A DNA stretch of 54,709 nt. Source: Micromonospora sp. HK10. Its GTDB lineage: Bacteria > Actinomycetota > Actinomycetes > Mycobacteriales > Micromonosporaceae. Below the pieces are notes generated by a model that was given only the letters and a program-made list of their open reading frames with translations, ran no database searches and had not been told where the DNA came from. The stretch is taken from the NCBI RefSeq assembly GCF_000982955.1, contig NZ_KQ058831.1, positions 1 to 54,709 on the forward strand, read 5' to 3'. A program made the translations under genes and the position numbers. This document shows, in pieces, positions 1 to 6,917 of the stretch; the first letter of the stretch is position 1, and every line of letters begins with the position of its first letter.

Positions 1-62
1 CCGGGGCGGACGGGTCAGGCCGCCGACGCGGACGGGTCAGGCCGGGGCCGGGCGGGTCAAGC
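1..62. repeat. Short imperfect tandem repeat at window edge
   Basis: Three to four imperfect units of about 19-22 bp run from the window edge into the end of the padR gene. Each unit carries CCGG(G/C), a variable core and GGGTCA. On the minus strand each GGGTCA reads TGACCC, and the TGA at 57-59 is the padR stop. The array probably continues outside the window. Confidence 0.6.
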
Positions 63-395
63 CGGGGCGGGCGGCTGGTCGGTGCCGAGGAAGCGGCCGA
101 CCGTGTCGCTGAATTCGCGCCAGCCGGCGCGTTCGCCGGCGAGCGCCCGCAGCCCCGCGTCGGTGAGCCGGTACGTGCGCCGTTCCCGACCGTTGACCGT
201 GCTCCACGAGCTGGCCACGTAACCGGCCCGCTCGAGGCGGCGCAGCGCCGGATAGATGGTGCCGGTGGGCAGGTCCAGGGTGCCGCCGCTGCGGGCCCGG
301 AGCGCGTCGATAATCGCGTAGCCGTGCAATTCGCCCTGCTCCAGCACCGCCAGCAGCAGCGCGTCCAGGTGTCCGTGCAGCGCCTGGGCCCTCAT
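57..395 (-). CDS. PadR-family transcriptional regulator
   Basis: A 112-residue protein, close to the usual size of single-domain PadR regulators. The start MRAQALHGHLDALLLAVLEQ leads into the family winged helix (HGYAIIDALRARS, GTIYPALRRLERAGYV), then the wing and TYRLTDAGLRAL. The reading frame is open further upstream, but the family N-terminus begins at this ATG. A perfect short dyad lies directly upstream and is a likely autoregulatory site. PadR proteins usually repress transporters or detoxification genes and often themselves. No transporter is adjacent here, and the next gene runs divergently, so the target is unknown. The family assignment is strong; the effector cannot be read from sequence. 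Confidence 0.9.
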   Translation of the reverse strand: MRAQALHGHLDALLLAVLEQGELHGYAIIDALRARSGGTLDLPTGTIYPALRRLERAGYVASSWSTVNGRERRTYRLTDAGLRALAGERAGWREFSDTVGRFLGTDQPPAPA

Positions 396-397
396 GT

Positions 398-410
398 GTA
401 GCAAGGCTAC
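398..410. promoter_or_regulatory. Candidate PadR operator (GTAGC-AAG-GCTAC)
   Basis: A perfect 5-bp inverted repeat with a 3-bp spacer lies 3 bp upstream of the padR start codon. Its position would let a bound dimer block padR transcription. It is shorter than classical PadR boxes and could be chance. Confidence 0.4.
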
Positions 411-543
411 CTGTCTGCCGCTCGGGACGCCACCGGGGTGCGCTCCCAGTCTGCCGCGTCGCCCACTAGGGTATGTGCGCAGAGTCACTCGGCGGCCGGA
501 AGGGGCCGCCGCGTGGGCAACCCGAAAGCACCCGGAGGTCAGC

Positions 544-1539
544 GTGGCCCGCCAGTCGCCCCAACGGCCCGACGCCGACGAGCCCGAGCTCGACGACACC
601 ACCGCGTCGGCCGCAGATGACGAGGTCGAGGTCGACCGCCCGGCCCCGGACCGCACGCTCTGGGACGAGCTGCGCATCGACCCGGTGGAGATCGCCCTGC
701 CCGCCGGCACCGGCTACACGCTGCGGGCGTACCGGCCGGCGCGGGAGCTGACCCCGACGGACGTCGCCGAGCGCGACCAGGACGACCCGTTCCTGGCCCG
801 CCGCCAGGTCGTCGACACCGAGGACGAGGAAGAGGTGGTGATCCTCGACGAGGAGTACGCCGCCCTTACCGCCGAGGACGAGGACGAGGAGGCCGAGGAG
901 CGCCCCGCGGGCCGCCGGCGCGGCAAGTCGGCGGCGACCGACACCGAGACCGACGCGGCCGAGGACGTCGACGCCGAGGCCGAGGCCGACGCCGACGCCG
1001 ACGAGGCGACCGACGAGGACGAGGACCAGGACGAGGCGGACGACGCCGGCGACGAGGAGGTGCCGGCCTTCCTCACCCACCGGGGCAAGCTGCTGCTCTT
1101 CAAGAGCCCGGAATCGTTGGTGTCATTCATCCGTTCCGGTGCGCCCAACGACCTGTCTCAACTGGACAGCTGGAATGAACTGTCCGAACGGGTGGAGCCG
1201 GCCGACATCGCGCCGCTGGACGAGGACACCTATGAGCTCGACCTGGTCGTGGAGAACCTGCGCGGCGGCCACGACGCCTGGGATCCCACGCTCCTGATCG
1301 AGGCCGGCGAGATCGCCCGTGACCTGGCGTACGCGCTGCGGCTACCCGCCGTACTGGACATGCTCTCCGCGGGCTCCAGCCTGGACGACCTCGATGAGGC
1401 GCTGCGGGCCAGTGTCAACGGCGGAATCGGTGGTTTCCTCGGCCGGCGCCGGTTGAAGAAAATCGGGGCACAAACCGCAAGTCTGGGTTGGCGCACCATT
1501 GTCGGCAAGATCTCTGCGGTTGTGGACTGGCGCGACTGA
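544..1539 (+). CDS. Conserved acidic actinobacterial protein of unknown function
   Basis: A 331-residue protein starting at GTG, 5 nt after a GGAGG box at 534-538. The frame is open further upstream, but only this start has a good ribosome site. Residues 1-55 are polar and acidic. Residues about 60-130 hold a conserved-looking segment (LWDELRIDPVEIALPAG, TLRAYRPA). Residues about 125-225 are a low-complexity Glu/Asp/Ala tract (DADADEATDEDEDQDEADD). The C-terminal 150 residues look folded (FLTHRGKLLLFKSPESLVSF, DTYELDLVVENLRGGHDAWD). No signal peptide or membrane segment is seen. I do not recognise a named domain. It lies 64 bp before the transposase-like gene in the same direction and may belong to the conservon accessory set. 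Confidence 0.8.
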   Translation: MARQSPQRPDADEPELDDTTASAADDEVEVDRPAPDRTLWDELRIDPVEIALPAGTGYTLRAYRPARELTPTDVAERDQDDPFLARRQVVDTEDEEEVVILDEEYAALTAEDEDEEAEERPAGRRRGKSAATDTETDAAEDVDAEAEADADADEATDEDEDQDEADDAGDEEVPAFLTHRGKLLLFKSPESLVSFIRSGAPNDLSQLDSWNELSERVEPADIAPLDEDTYELDLVVENLRGGHDAWDPTLLIEAGEIARDLAYALRLPAVLDMLSAGSSLDDLDEALRASVNGGIGGFLGRRRLKKIGAQTASLGWRTIVGKISAVVDWRD

Positions 1540-1603
1540 CCCGAAGCGGGGAGCATCAGTCTCTGGCAGAGAAAGCCTTGTGTCCCGGGAGGAGGACGAC
1601 GCC

Positions 1604-3883
1604 TTGGCGCTCGTGCGCGTGTACTGCGGTCTGGCCTCGGCGGATCCGGCCGACCGGCCGGCTTCGGCCGGTTCGACGTTGACGTCCGCTGTGGTCGACG
1701 ACGCAGGCCGGCTGCTGCATGTCTGCGAGATCGGCGACGACCCCGCCGGCTACGCCCAGCTGGTCGCGCTGCTCGTCGAGCGATCGGGCGGCCCGAGCGG
1801 TGCGGCGATCGCCGCGGACAGCGACGACCACACGGTCACGTCGCTGCTCAGCGCGGCCGGCCGACCGCTGGCGATCGCGGACGACGACTCGGTCGACGAC
1901 TTCGCCGAGCGCTTCGCCGATGACGACTCGCTGGAGGAGATGCAGTCCGCGCCGGCAGAGCGTCGGGCGGTCGGGCTGGCCCGCGCCCTCCAGGCCGGCG
2001 CGCTCTCCGCGGTCACCCTCCCGGCACCCCGCGATCTCGCCGGCTACAAGCAGGTTCTCGCCGCGCACGCGGCGCTGGCCAGCGGGCGGCACTCCGCCGC
2101 CGTGACGCTGCGCGAGGTGCTCCGCGAGCTCTACCCGGCGGCCCTGCGGGCCTATCCGGACCCGGCCGAGCCGGTCTCCCTGGCGGTGCTGGACGCGCTG
2201 CCCGAGCCGAGCATGCTCAGTGGCACGGTGGCCGGCGGGCGGGACGTCCCGGTCGCTGCGGACGCCGTCGCCGCGCACCTCACGGCCGAGGGCGTCGCCG
2301 ACGCCGGCACCGTCAACGACGCGGTCACCGCGCTGCGGGTGGCCATCTCCGAGACCCCCCGGCGCGCCGCCGTCAACCGGGCACTCACCGCCGCCGTCGC
2401 CGAGACCGTGCGGCAGGCGGTCGCCTCCGTGCGGGCCTGCGACGCCGGCTGCGACTCGCTCGTCGGTGCGCTGACCGCCCGGGTCACCACGCCCGCTCCG
2501 GCACCCGGTCGCCGCGCCGCCGCCCGGCGTGGCGAGTCGGTGGGCGAGCTGACCGGCCTGCGGTCGGGCCGCCCCGCCGGACCCGAGCCGGTGGGCCGGC
2601 GCAGCCGTCCCGAGCCCATCTCCGGTCCCGCCGCGCCGCTCTCGCCGCAGCCGCTCGCGCCGCCGCCGGTCGCTCCGGCCCCGGTCACGCCACCGCCGGT
2701 GGCGCCCGCTCCGGTCGCCCCGGCAGCCGCCGCCAACCGGCCGGCCAGCCGCCCCGAGCCGGCCGGCGCGCCGCAGCCGTCGCGGGTGGACGCCCCGACC
2801 AACCGGCCGATCTCCGCGCCGCCCCCGCCGCCGCCGGGCATCACCCCGATCACCCCGGCCCAGCGCGGTACCGTGCCGCCGGCCGAGGCCGGTGAGCCGT
2901 TCCGCCCGACGCTGACCACGGCCGCCATCAACAGCGCCCGGGCCGAGCGCCAGCGAACGGTCATCCCGCCCCGGCCCAAGATCACGCCGGAGTCGCCCAC
3001 CGGCGGCTTCAGCGCGACCGACCTGACCATCCCGGTGCCGGCGCCCCGCCCCGGGCAGGAGTCCGCTCCCCCCGGCTCCCGGGCCAACTGGCCGCTGGTC
3101 AACAGCGGCGAGGAGGACGACCGCGCCAAGGAGGCCGCGCCCGGCTACGGGTACGGCGGCCGGGGCGTGGACGCGCCGAGCGACCCGGGCCGGGTCACCC
3201 CGCCGTGGCTCGCGGACGACCTGCCGCAGGAGCCGCCGATGCTGCGGCTGGTCGAGCCGCCGCCGCTGGCCGATCGGGCGCTGCGGGACGAGCTGAACCC
3301 GCCGACCGACCCCGGGCTGGAGACCCCGCCGCTGCGGCTGGTCGAGCGGGGTGCCGAACGGTCCGGCCGGCCGGCCCCCCGGGCCGAGCTGCCGCCCCCG
3401 CTGGAGCGGCGTCCCGCGCCGAAGGAGCACCGGCCCCCGCCGGTCTCCGACGAGGGCGACGGCGACCTGCTGATCTTCGCGCAGGCGAAGTCCGCCTGGT
3501 TCGTCGGGCACGGCGACGAGGCCGACCTGGAGTGGTCGAGCACGGCCGACACCGGGTGGCAGGCCGCCGAGCAGGCGGCCCGCCCGGCGGTCGGCGACGA
3601 GACCAAGGCCGGCCTGCCCAAGCGGGTCCCCCAGGCCAACCTGGTGCCAGGCTCGCCGCTGCGCGACGAGCGTCCACTGCGGATCGTGCGGAACGCGGCC
3701 AGCCTCGCCGAGAACACCACCGGCTACTTCCGGGGTTGGCGGCGCGGTCAGGAGATCGGCGGCTTCGCCGTCGGCGGCCGCCCGGGTCGCGAGGCCGCCG
3801 GTGGCTGGGACTTCACCCGCGATTCCGGCGACCGCGACGATGACCGGGAGTACGAGTACCGCTCCGCCGGGTACCGCTCCTGA
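1604..3883 (+). CDS. Cvn-linked protein: degenerate IS110-transposase-like N-terminus, Pro-rich linker, CvnA-like C-terminal module
   Basis: The TTG start is preceded by GGGAGGAGG and gives 759 residues; the frame is open upstream to 1499. Residues 1-300 resemble the layout of IS110 (DEDD) transposase N-domains: a beta-strand start, VVDDAGRLLHVCEIGDDPAGY, a helical section LAGYKQVLAAHAALASGRH, then LREVLRELYPAALRAYP and LAVLDALPEPSML. The acidic positions expected of the active site are not in place (CGLASADP where a Gly-Ile-Asp is expected; SAPAERRAVGLARAL where a TDxxDA motif is expected). Residues about 340-620 are Pro/Ala-rich and disordered. The last 140 residues (LLIFAQAKSAWF, DTGWQAAEQA, AGLPKRVPQANLVPG, GYFRGWRRG) match the tail of CvnA step for step. 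The reading is a domesticated, non-transposing signalling partner. The IS110 relation is by eye; the shared tail is directly visible. Confidence 0.75.
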   Translation: MALVRVYCGLASADPADRPASAGSTLTSAVVDDAGRLLHVCEIGDDPAGYAQLVALLVERSGGPSGAAIAADSDDHTVTSLLSAAGRPLAIADDDSVDDFAERFADDDSLEEMQSAPAERRAVGLARALQAGALSAVTLPAPRDLAGYKQVLAAHAALASGRHSAAVTLREVLRELYPAALRAYPDPAEPVSLAVLDALPEPSMLSGTVAGGRDVPVAADAVAAHLTAEGVADAGTVNDAVTALRVAISETPRRAAVNRALTAAVAETVRQAVASVRACDAGCDSLVGALTARVTTPAPAPGRRAAARRGESVGELTGLRSGRPAGPEPVGRRSRPEPISGPAAPLSPQPLAPPPVAPAPVTPPPVAPAPVAPAAAANRPASRPEPAGAPQPSRVDAPTNRPISAPPPPPPGITPITPAQRGTVPPAEAGEPFRPTLTTAAINSARAERQRTVIPPRPKITPESPTGGFSATDLTIPVPAPRPGQESAPPGSRANWPLVNSGEEDDRAKEAAPGYGYGGRGVDAPSDPGRVTPPWLADDLPQEPPMLRLVEPPPLADRALRDELNPPTDPGLETPPLRLVERGAERSGRPAPRAELPPPLERRPAPKEHRPPPVSDEGDGDLLIFAQAKSAWFVGHGDEADLEWSSTADTGWQAAEQAARPAVGDETKAGLPKRVPQANLVPGSPLRDERPLRIVRNAASLAENTTGYFRGWRRGQEIGGFAVGGRPGREAAGGWDFTRDSGDRDDDREYEYRSAGYRS

Positions 3884-3888
3884 GCGGC

Positions 3889-3916
3889 GCCGCGCTCCGC
3901 TCCTGAGCAGCGCGGC
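3889..3916 (+). terminator. Stem-loop after the transposase-like gene
   Basis: GCCGCGCT (3889-3896) pairs perfectly with AGCGCGGC (3909-3916) around a 12-nt loop, 6 nt after the stop. There is no T-run, as is common in actinobacterial terminators. The 12-mer CCGCTCCTGAGC occurs twice here (3874-3885 and 3897-3908), the first copy spanning the stop codon. Confidence 0.5.
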
Positions 3917-4038
3917 ACTCCGGACCACCGGCGTGTTCCTGCCCACACCCGGCTAATTTGACGTCGGGTCTGGCCGGCCGGAACCATACCCGGCGGACCA
4001 GCCGGCGCGGGCGTCGCCGGGGTGGGAAGGCGACTCCA

Positions 4039-5262
4039 ATGGCGACACCGGCATTCGACCCGTCCGTGTTGACCCGGCGCGGCGTGCTCGCCGCGGCGGC
4101 CAGCACCCTGATGCTCGCCGCGTGCGGACGGCCCGGCGAACGCCCGGACGACGGCCCTGCCAGCAACGCGCCGGACGACCACGAGCTGGTGGTCGGCGTG
4201 AGCCTGGAGCTGACCGGCCGGGGCGCCGCCCTCGGCGTGCTCCAGCAGCGTGCCCTGGAGATCACCGCCGACACGCTGAACGTCACCGGTTTCCCCGTCG
4301 GCAAGCTGCGCCGCACGGTGCGGCTGGAGATCCGCGACAACGGCGGCAACCCCGCCGAGGCCGCGAAGCAGGCCACCGACCTGATCCAGCGCACCCAGGC
4401 GCACGCCCTGACCGGTGGCACCCTCGCCGAGACCTCCATGGCCATCATCGACGTGGCCCAGGACCTCCGGACGCCGTACCTGTCGCTGGCCGCCGGCGAC
4501 GGCATCGCGCTGCCGCTGGCCGAACGCGCCTTCGTCTTCAAGCTCGCCCCCGACGCCGCGGAGGTCGCCCGGCGGCTGGCCCGGCTGCTCGGCACGCTGG
4601 AGATCCGGCGGGTGGCCCTGCTGGCCGCCGACGGCCTGCACGGCGACTCCGGGGTACGGGCGGTCCGTGCCGCCCTGCCCCGCGCCGACGTCCAACTGGG
4701 CCGGACCGTCCGGCTGCCGGCCGGCGGTCGCGGCCTCCGCACCGCCGCCGCCCGGGCCGCCGCCGGTAGGCCGGACGGCGTGATCGTCTGGGGCACCGCG
4801 CCGGACTCCGGTGCCGCCGCCCGCGAGCTGCGTCGGGCCGGCTACCGGGGGCCGCTCTTCTTCGACGCCGGGGCGGTCGCCGACGACACCCTGGCCCGGC
4901 CCAACGCGACGGCCGTCGAGGGCGCCTACGTGATCCACCCGGCCTGCCTGAGCAGTTCCCCGCTGACCGCGGCCAACTCGGCGCAGGTGGCCCGCGAGGA
5001 CTTCGCCTACCGCTACCTGCAGCGGCACGGCAGCTACACCGGCTTCGCCCCGTACGCCTCCGATGCCCTGCAACTGCTGGTCTCCGCGGCCCGGATGGCG
5101 ACCAACGTGGACCGTGGTCGGCTGCGGGCGTTCCTGCAGACCCAGGTGGTCGAGGGAATGGCCGGCGCCTACGCGTTCGCGCCGACCCGGCACGGCGGCA
5201 TGGAACCGGACTCGCTCGGCGTCTACCAGGTCCACCAGGGCAGCTGGGAACGCTACGCCTGA
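4039..5262 (+). CDS. Type-1 periplasmic-binding (Leu/Ile/Val-like) lipoprotein
   Basis: The ATG start, 8 nt after GGGAAGG, gives 407 residues. The N-terminus has a twin-arginine pair (TRRGVL) and a lipobox LAAC around residues 29-32, so it is probably Tat-exported and lipid-anchored outside the membrane. The body follows Peripla_BP_6: VGVSLELTGRGAALGV, then LEIRDNGGNPAEAAKQATDL, GGTLAETSMAIIDVAQ, LSLAAGDGIALPL, RRVALLAADGLHGDSG, and a C-lobe ending GVYQVHQGSWERYA. No ABC permease or ATPase of the branched-chain type is nearby. It sits between the transposase-like gene and the convergent Cvn operon, so I infer a ligand sensor for that system rather than a transport component. The ligand is unknown. 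Confidence 0.85.
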   Translation: MATPAFDPSVLTRRGVLAAAASTLMLAACGRPGERPDDGPASNAPDDHELVVGVSLELTGRGAALGVLQQRALEITADTLNVTGFPVGKLRRTVRLEIRDNGGNPAEAAKQATDLIQRTQAHALTGGTLAETSMAIIDVAQDLRTPYLSLAAGDGIALPLAERAFVFKLAPDAAEVARRLARLLGTLEIRRVALLAADGLHGDSGVRAVRAALPRADVQLGRTVRLPAGGRGLRTAAARAAAGRPDGVIVWGTAPDSGAAARELRRAGYRGPLFFDAGAVADDTLARPNATAVEGAYVIHPACLSSSPLTAANSAQVAREDFAYRYLQRHGSYTGFAPYASDALQLLVSAARMATNVDRGRLRAFLQTQVVEGMAGAYAFAPTRHGGMEPDSLGVYQVHQGSWERYA

Positions 5263-5360
5263 CCGTCCACGCGGGCCGGTCGGGGTGGTGGGCCTGACCG
5301 TCCACCCGGGCCGGTCGGGGTGGGCCTGGCCGTCCACCGCGGGCGGCTGGGGTGGTGGGC
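5259..5360. repeat. Three-copy tandem repeat, 32-35 bp
   Basis: Units at 5259-5293, 5294-5325 and 5326-5360 each read CTG(A/G)CCGTCCAC, then a G/C-rich core, then (C/T)GGGGTGG, ending GGGC. The array overlaps the stop codon of the lipoprotein gene and runs toward the terminator. Confidence 0.8.
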
Positions 5361-5395
5361 CCGCCCGGCGGCGCAGCCGTGATGTGGACAGCGAT

Positions 5396-5427
5396 AAGCG
5401 CCCGGTGACCTCAGGCACCGGGCGCTT
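5396..5427. terminator. Bidirectional terminator between lipoprotein gene and cvnD
   Basis: A perfect 12-bp stem AAGCGCCCGGTG / CACCGGGCGCTT with an 8-nt loop lies between two convergent genes. AA at the 5' edge and TT at the 3' edge give a short tract in both directions. Confidence 0.85.
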
Positions 5428-5439
5428 GTGCTGCCGCCG

Positions 5440-6054
5440 TCAGGCGGGCGCGACCGCCCGCGAGCGCCGCATGGTGAGCACGTACTCGACCAGGGAGATC
5501 AGCACGTGCTTGGTCGACTCCCGGTTCCGGGCGTCGCAGGCCACCACCGGAATGTCGGGCGAGATCGCCAGCGCGTCCCGGACGTCCTGCGGGTCGTGGT
5601 ACTGCATGCCGTCGAAGCAGTTGATGGCCACCAGGTACGGCAGCCGCCGGTGCTCGAAGAAGTCGATGGCGGCGAAGCAGTCGGCCAACCGGCGGGTGTC
5701 GACCAGCACCACCGCGCCGATGGCGCCGCGGACCAGTTCGTCCCACATGAACCAGAACCGGGTCTGACCCGGCGTACCGAACAGGTACAGGATCAGATCT
5801 CGGTCGATCGAGATACGTCCGAAGTCCATCGCCACCGTGGTCGTCGTCTTGCCCGGCACCTGCCGGTTGTCGTCGACGCCCACGCCGGCGGAGGTCATGA
5901 TCGCCTCGGTGGTCAGCGGCGTGATCTCCGAGACCGAGCCGACGAGCGTCGTCTTGCCGACGCCGAACCCGCCGGCGATAACGATCTTCGCCGACGTCAC
6001 GCGCCCGCTCGGGACCGGCGGCCGGTGCGACATGTCAGAGCCTGCGAAGTCCAC
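5440..6054 (-). CDS. cvnD: CvnD-type small GTP-binding protein
   Basis: A 204-residue protein with the small-GTPase fold of conservon CvnD. The P-loop GGFGVGKT is at residues 28-35, followed by VSEITPLTTEAIMTSAGVG, then TTTTVAMDFGRI (G2 region), LFGTPGQTRFWFMW (G3), and NCFD in place of the usual NKxD for base recognition. The GTG start at 6054 has GGAGAGGG 6-8 nt upstream and overlaps the end of cvnC by 20 nt. An ATG at 6033, 1 nt after the cvnC stop, is the alternative but has a weaker ribosome site. It is the last gene of cvnA-B-C-D and ends at a strong terminator. From the family, it is the GTPase output of the kinase-like/roadblock/DUF742 membrane complex. Confidence 0.93.
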   Translation of the reverse strand: MDFAGSDMSHRPPVPSGRVTSAKIVIAGGFGVGKTTLVGSVSEITPLTTEAIMTSAGVGVDDNRQVPGKTTTTVAMDFGRISIDRDLILYLFGTPGQTRFWFMWDELVRGAIGAVVLVDTRRLADCFAAIDFFEHRRLPYLVAINCFDGMQYHDPQDVRDALAISPDIPVVACDARNRESTKHVLISLVEYVLTMRRSRAVAPA

Positions 6055-6412
6055 TCAGCACCCTCTCCAGCAGTTCAGTGCCCACCGCGTCGTCGGAGTC
6101 GTCCAGGATGGTCGGCTCGTGGACCGCGACCAGGCCGTCCGTCGCCATGTCGGCGATGAGCACCCGGGCCACGCCGAGCGGAAGCTGCATACGCGCCGCG
6201 ATCTCGGCGAGTGACTGCACGCGTCCGTCACACAGCGCGGCGATGTACTGGTGTTCACGACCCTGACCGCCATTGCCGGTGGCAACGGCGCGGCCGCGAA
6301 CCGTCGTCTCGACGAGCGCCTCCAGGGCGATCTCGAGCCGGGGCCGGGTACGACCGCGGGTCACGGCGTACGGACGGACCAACGCCCCGGTCGGCTCGTC
6401 ACGATCGACCAT
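6035..6412 (-). CDS. cvnC: CvnC-type DUF742 protein
   Basis: A 125-residue DUF742 protein: VRPYAVTRGRTRP, LALEALVET-like helix (LEIALEALVETTVRG), EHQYIAALCDG, then a winged-helix-like part SLAEIAARMQLPLGVARVLIADMATDGLVAVHEP and the family tail LLERVLSGLRRL. The start is the ATG at 6412, preceded by AAGGAGGTGA at 6421-6430 with 8-nt spacing. The frame is open 10 codons further, into that ribosome site, so the longer form is unlikely. It sits 100 nt downstream of cvnB and overlaps cvnD. DUF742 proteins always accompany roadblock and CvnD-type proteins; the molecular role is thought to be as an adaptor. Confidence 0.93.
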   Translation of the reverse strand: MVDRDEPTGALVRPYAVTRGRTRPRLEIALEALVETTVRGRAVATGNGGQGREHQYIAALCDGRVQSLAEIAARMQLPLGVARVLIADMATDGLVAVHEPTILDDSDDAVGTELLERVLSGLRRL

Positions 6413-6512
6413 CTCGCCGCTCACCTCCTTCGTACCCGGCACCGGCTCTCCCCGGTGATGTCCGTCGATGTCGTAGTTGTTGCCGCTCCTGACCCACCGG
6501 TCAGCGCGTCGA

Positions 6513-6917
6513 TCAGCCCATCATCCCCACAGCCGTACGCGGCTGTGGGGTCAGGGCGTCACCCACCCGGTCGACGAGCAGAGCCATCTCGTAGCCGACC
6601 TGACCGACGTCGCAGCTGCGGGCCGCGAGGACCGCGAACGACGAGCCGTCGCTGATGGACATCAGGAACAGGAAGCCGTTGTCCATCTCGACCACCGTCT
6701 GGAGCACCGCACCGCCCTCGAAGCAGCGGGCCGCGCCCTGGGTCAGGCTGACCAGACCGGAGGCGATCGCCGCCAACTGGTCCGCCCGGTCCCGCGGGAG
6801 GTCCCGGGACGAGGCCAGGAGCAGGCCGTCGGCGGAGACCGCGACCGCGTGCGCCACGCCGGGCACCCGGTCAGCGAAGTTGGCGAGCAGCCATCCGAGA
6901 TCCTGCGTAGTTGTCAT
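6513..6917 (-). CDS. cvnB: CvnB-type roadblock/LC7 protein
   Basis: A 134-residue single Roadblock/LC7 domain: [32 protein letters not shown], then [45 protein letters not shown] and [13 protein letters not shown]. The ATG overlaps the cvnA stop by 4 nt (ATGA), so the two are translationally coupled. In this family the protein binds the CvnD GTPase and may set its nucleotide state. The last codons lie in a strong 11-bp hairpin (6525-6550), which could affect how much of the transcript continues to cvnC and cvnD. Confidence 0.95.
   Translation of the reverse strand: MTTTQDLGWLLANFADRVPGVAHAVAVSADGLLLASSRDLPRDRADQLAAIASGLVSLTQGAARCFEGGAVLQTVVEMDNGFLFLMSISDGSSFAVLAARSCDVGQVGYEMALLVDRVGDALTPQPRTAVGMMG
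6525..6550 (-). promoter_or_regulatory. Hairpin at the cvnB 3' end
   Basis: CCCCACAGCCG (6525-6535) and CGGCTGTGGGG (6540-6550) form a perfect 11-bp stem with a 4-nt loop. It lies over the final codons of cvnB and before the 100-nt gap to cvnC. It could be an intra-operon processing or attenuation element, or a codon-use coincidence. Confidence 0.5.

Noticed and set aside
1604..3883. An active IS110-type insertion sequence
   Set aside because: Catalytic acidic residues are not in place, no element ends or target duplication are visible, and the protein has a long non-transposase C-terminal part.
1556..3946. Long minus-strand open frame opposite the transposase-like gene
   Set aside because: Arg/Gly/Pro-rich shadow typical of high-GC antisense frames; no family pattern and no ribosome site.
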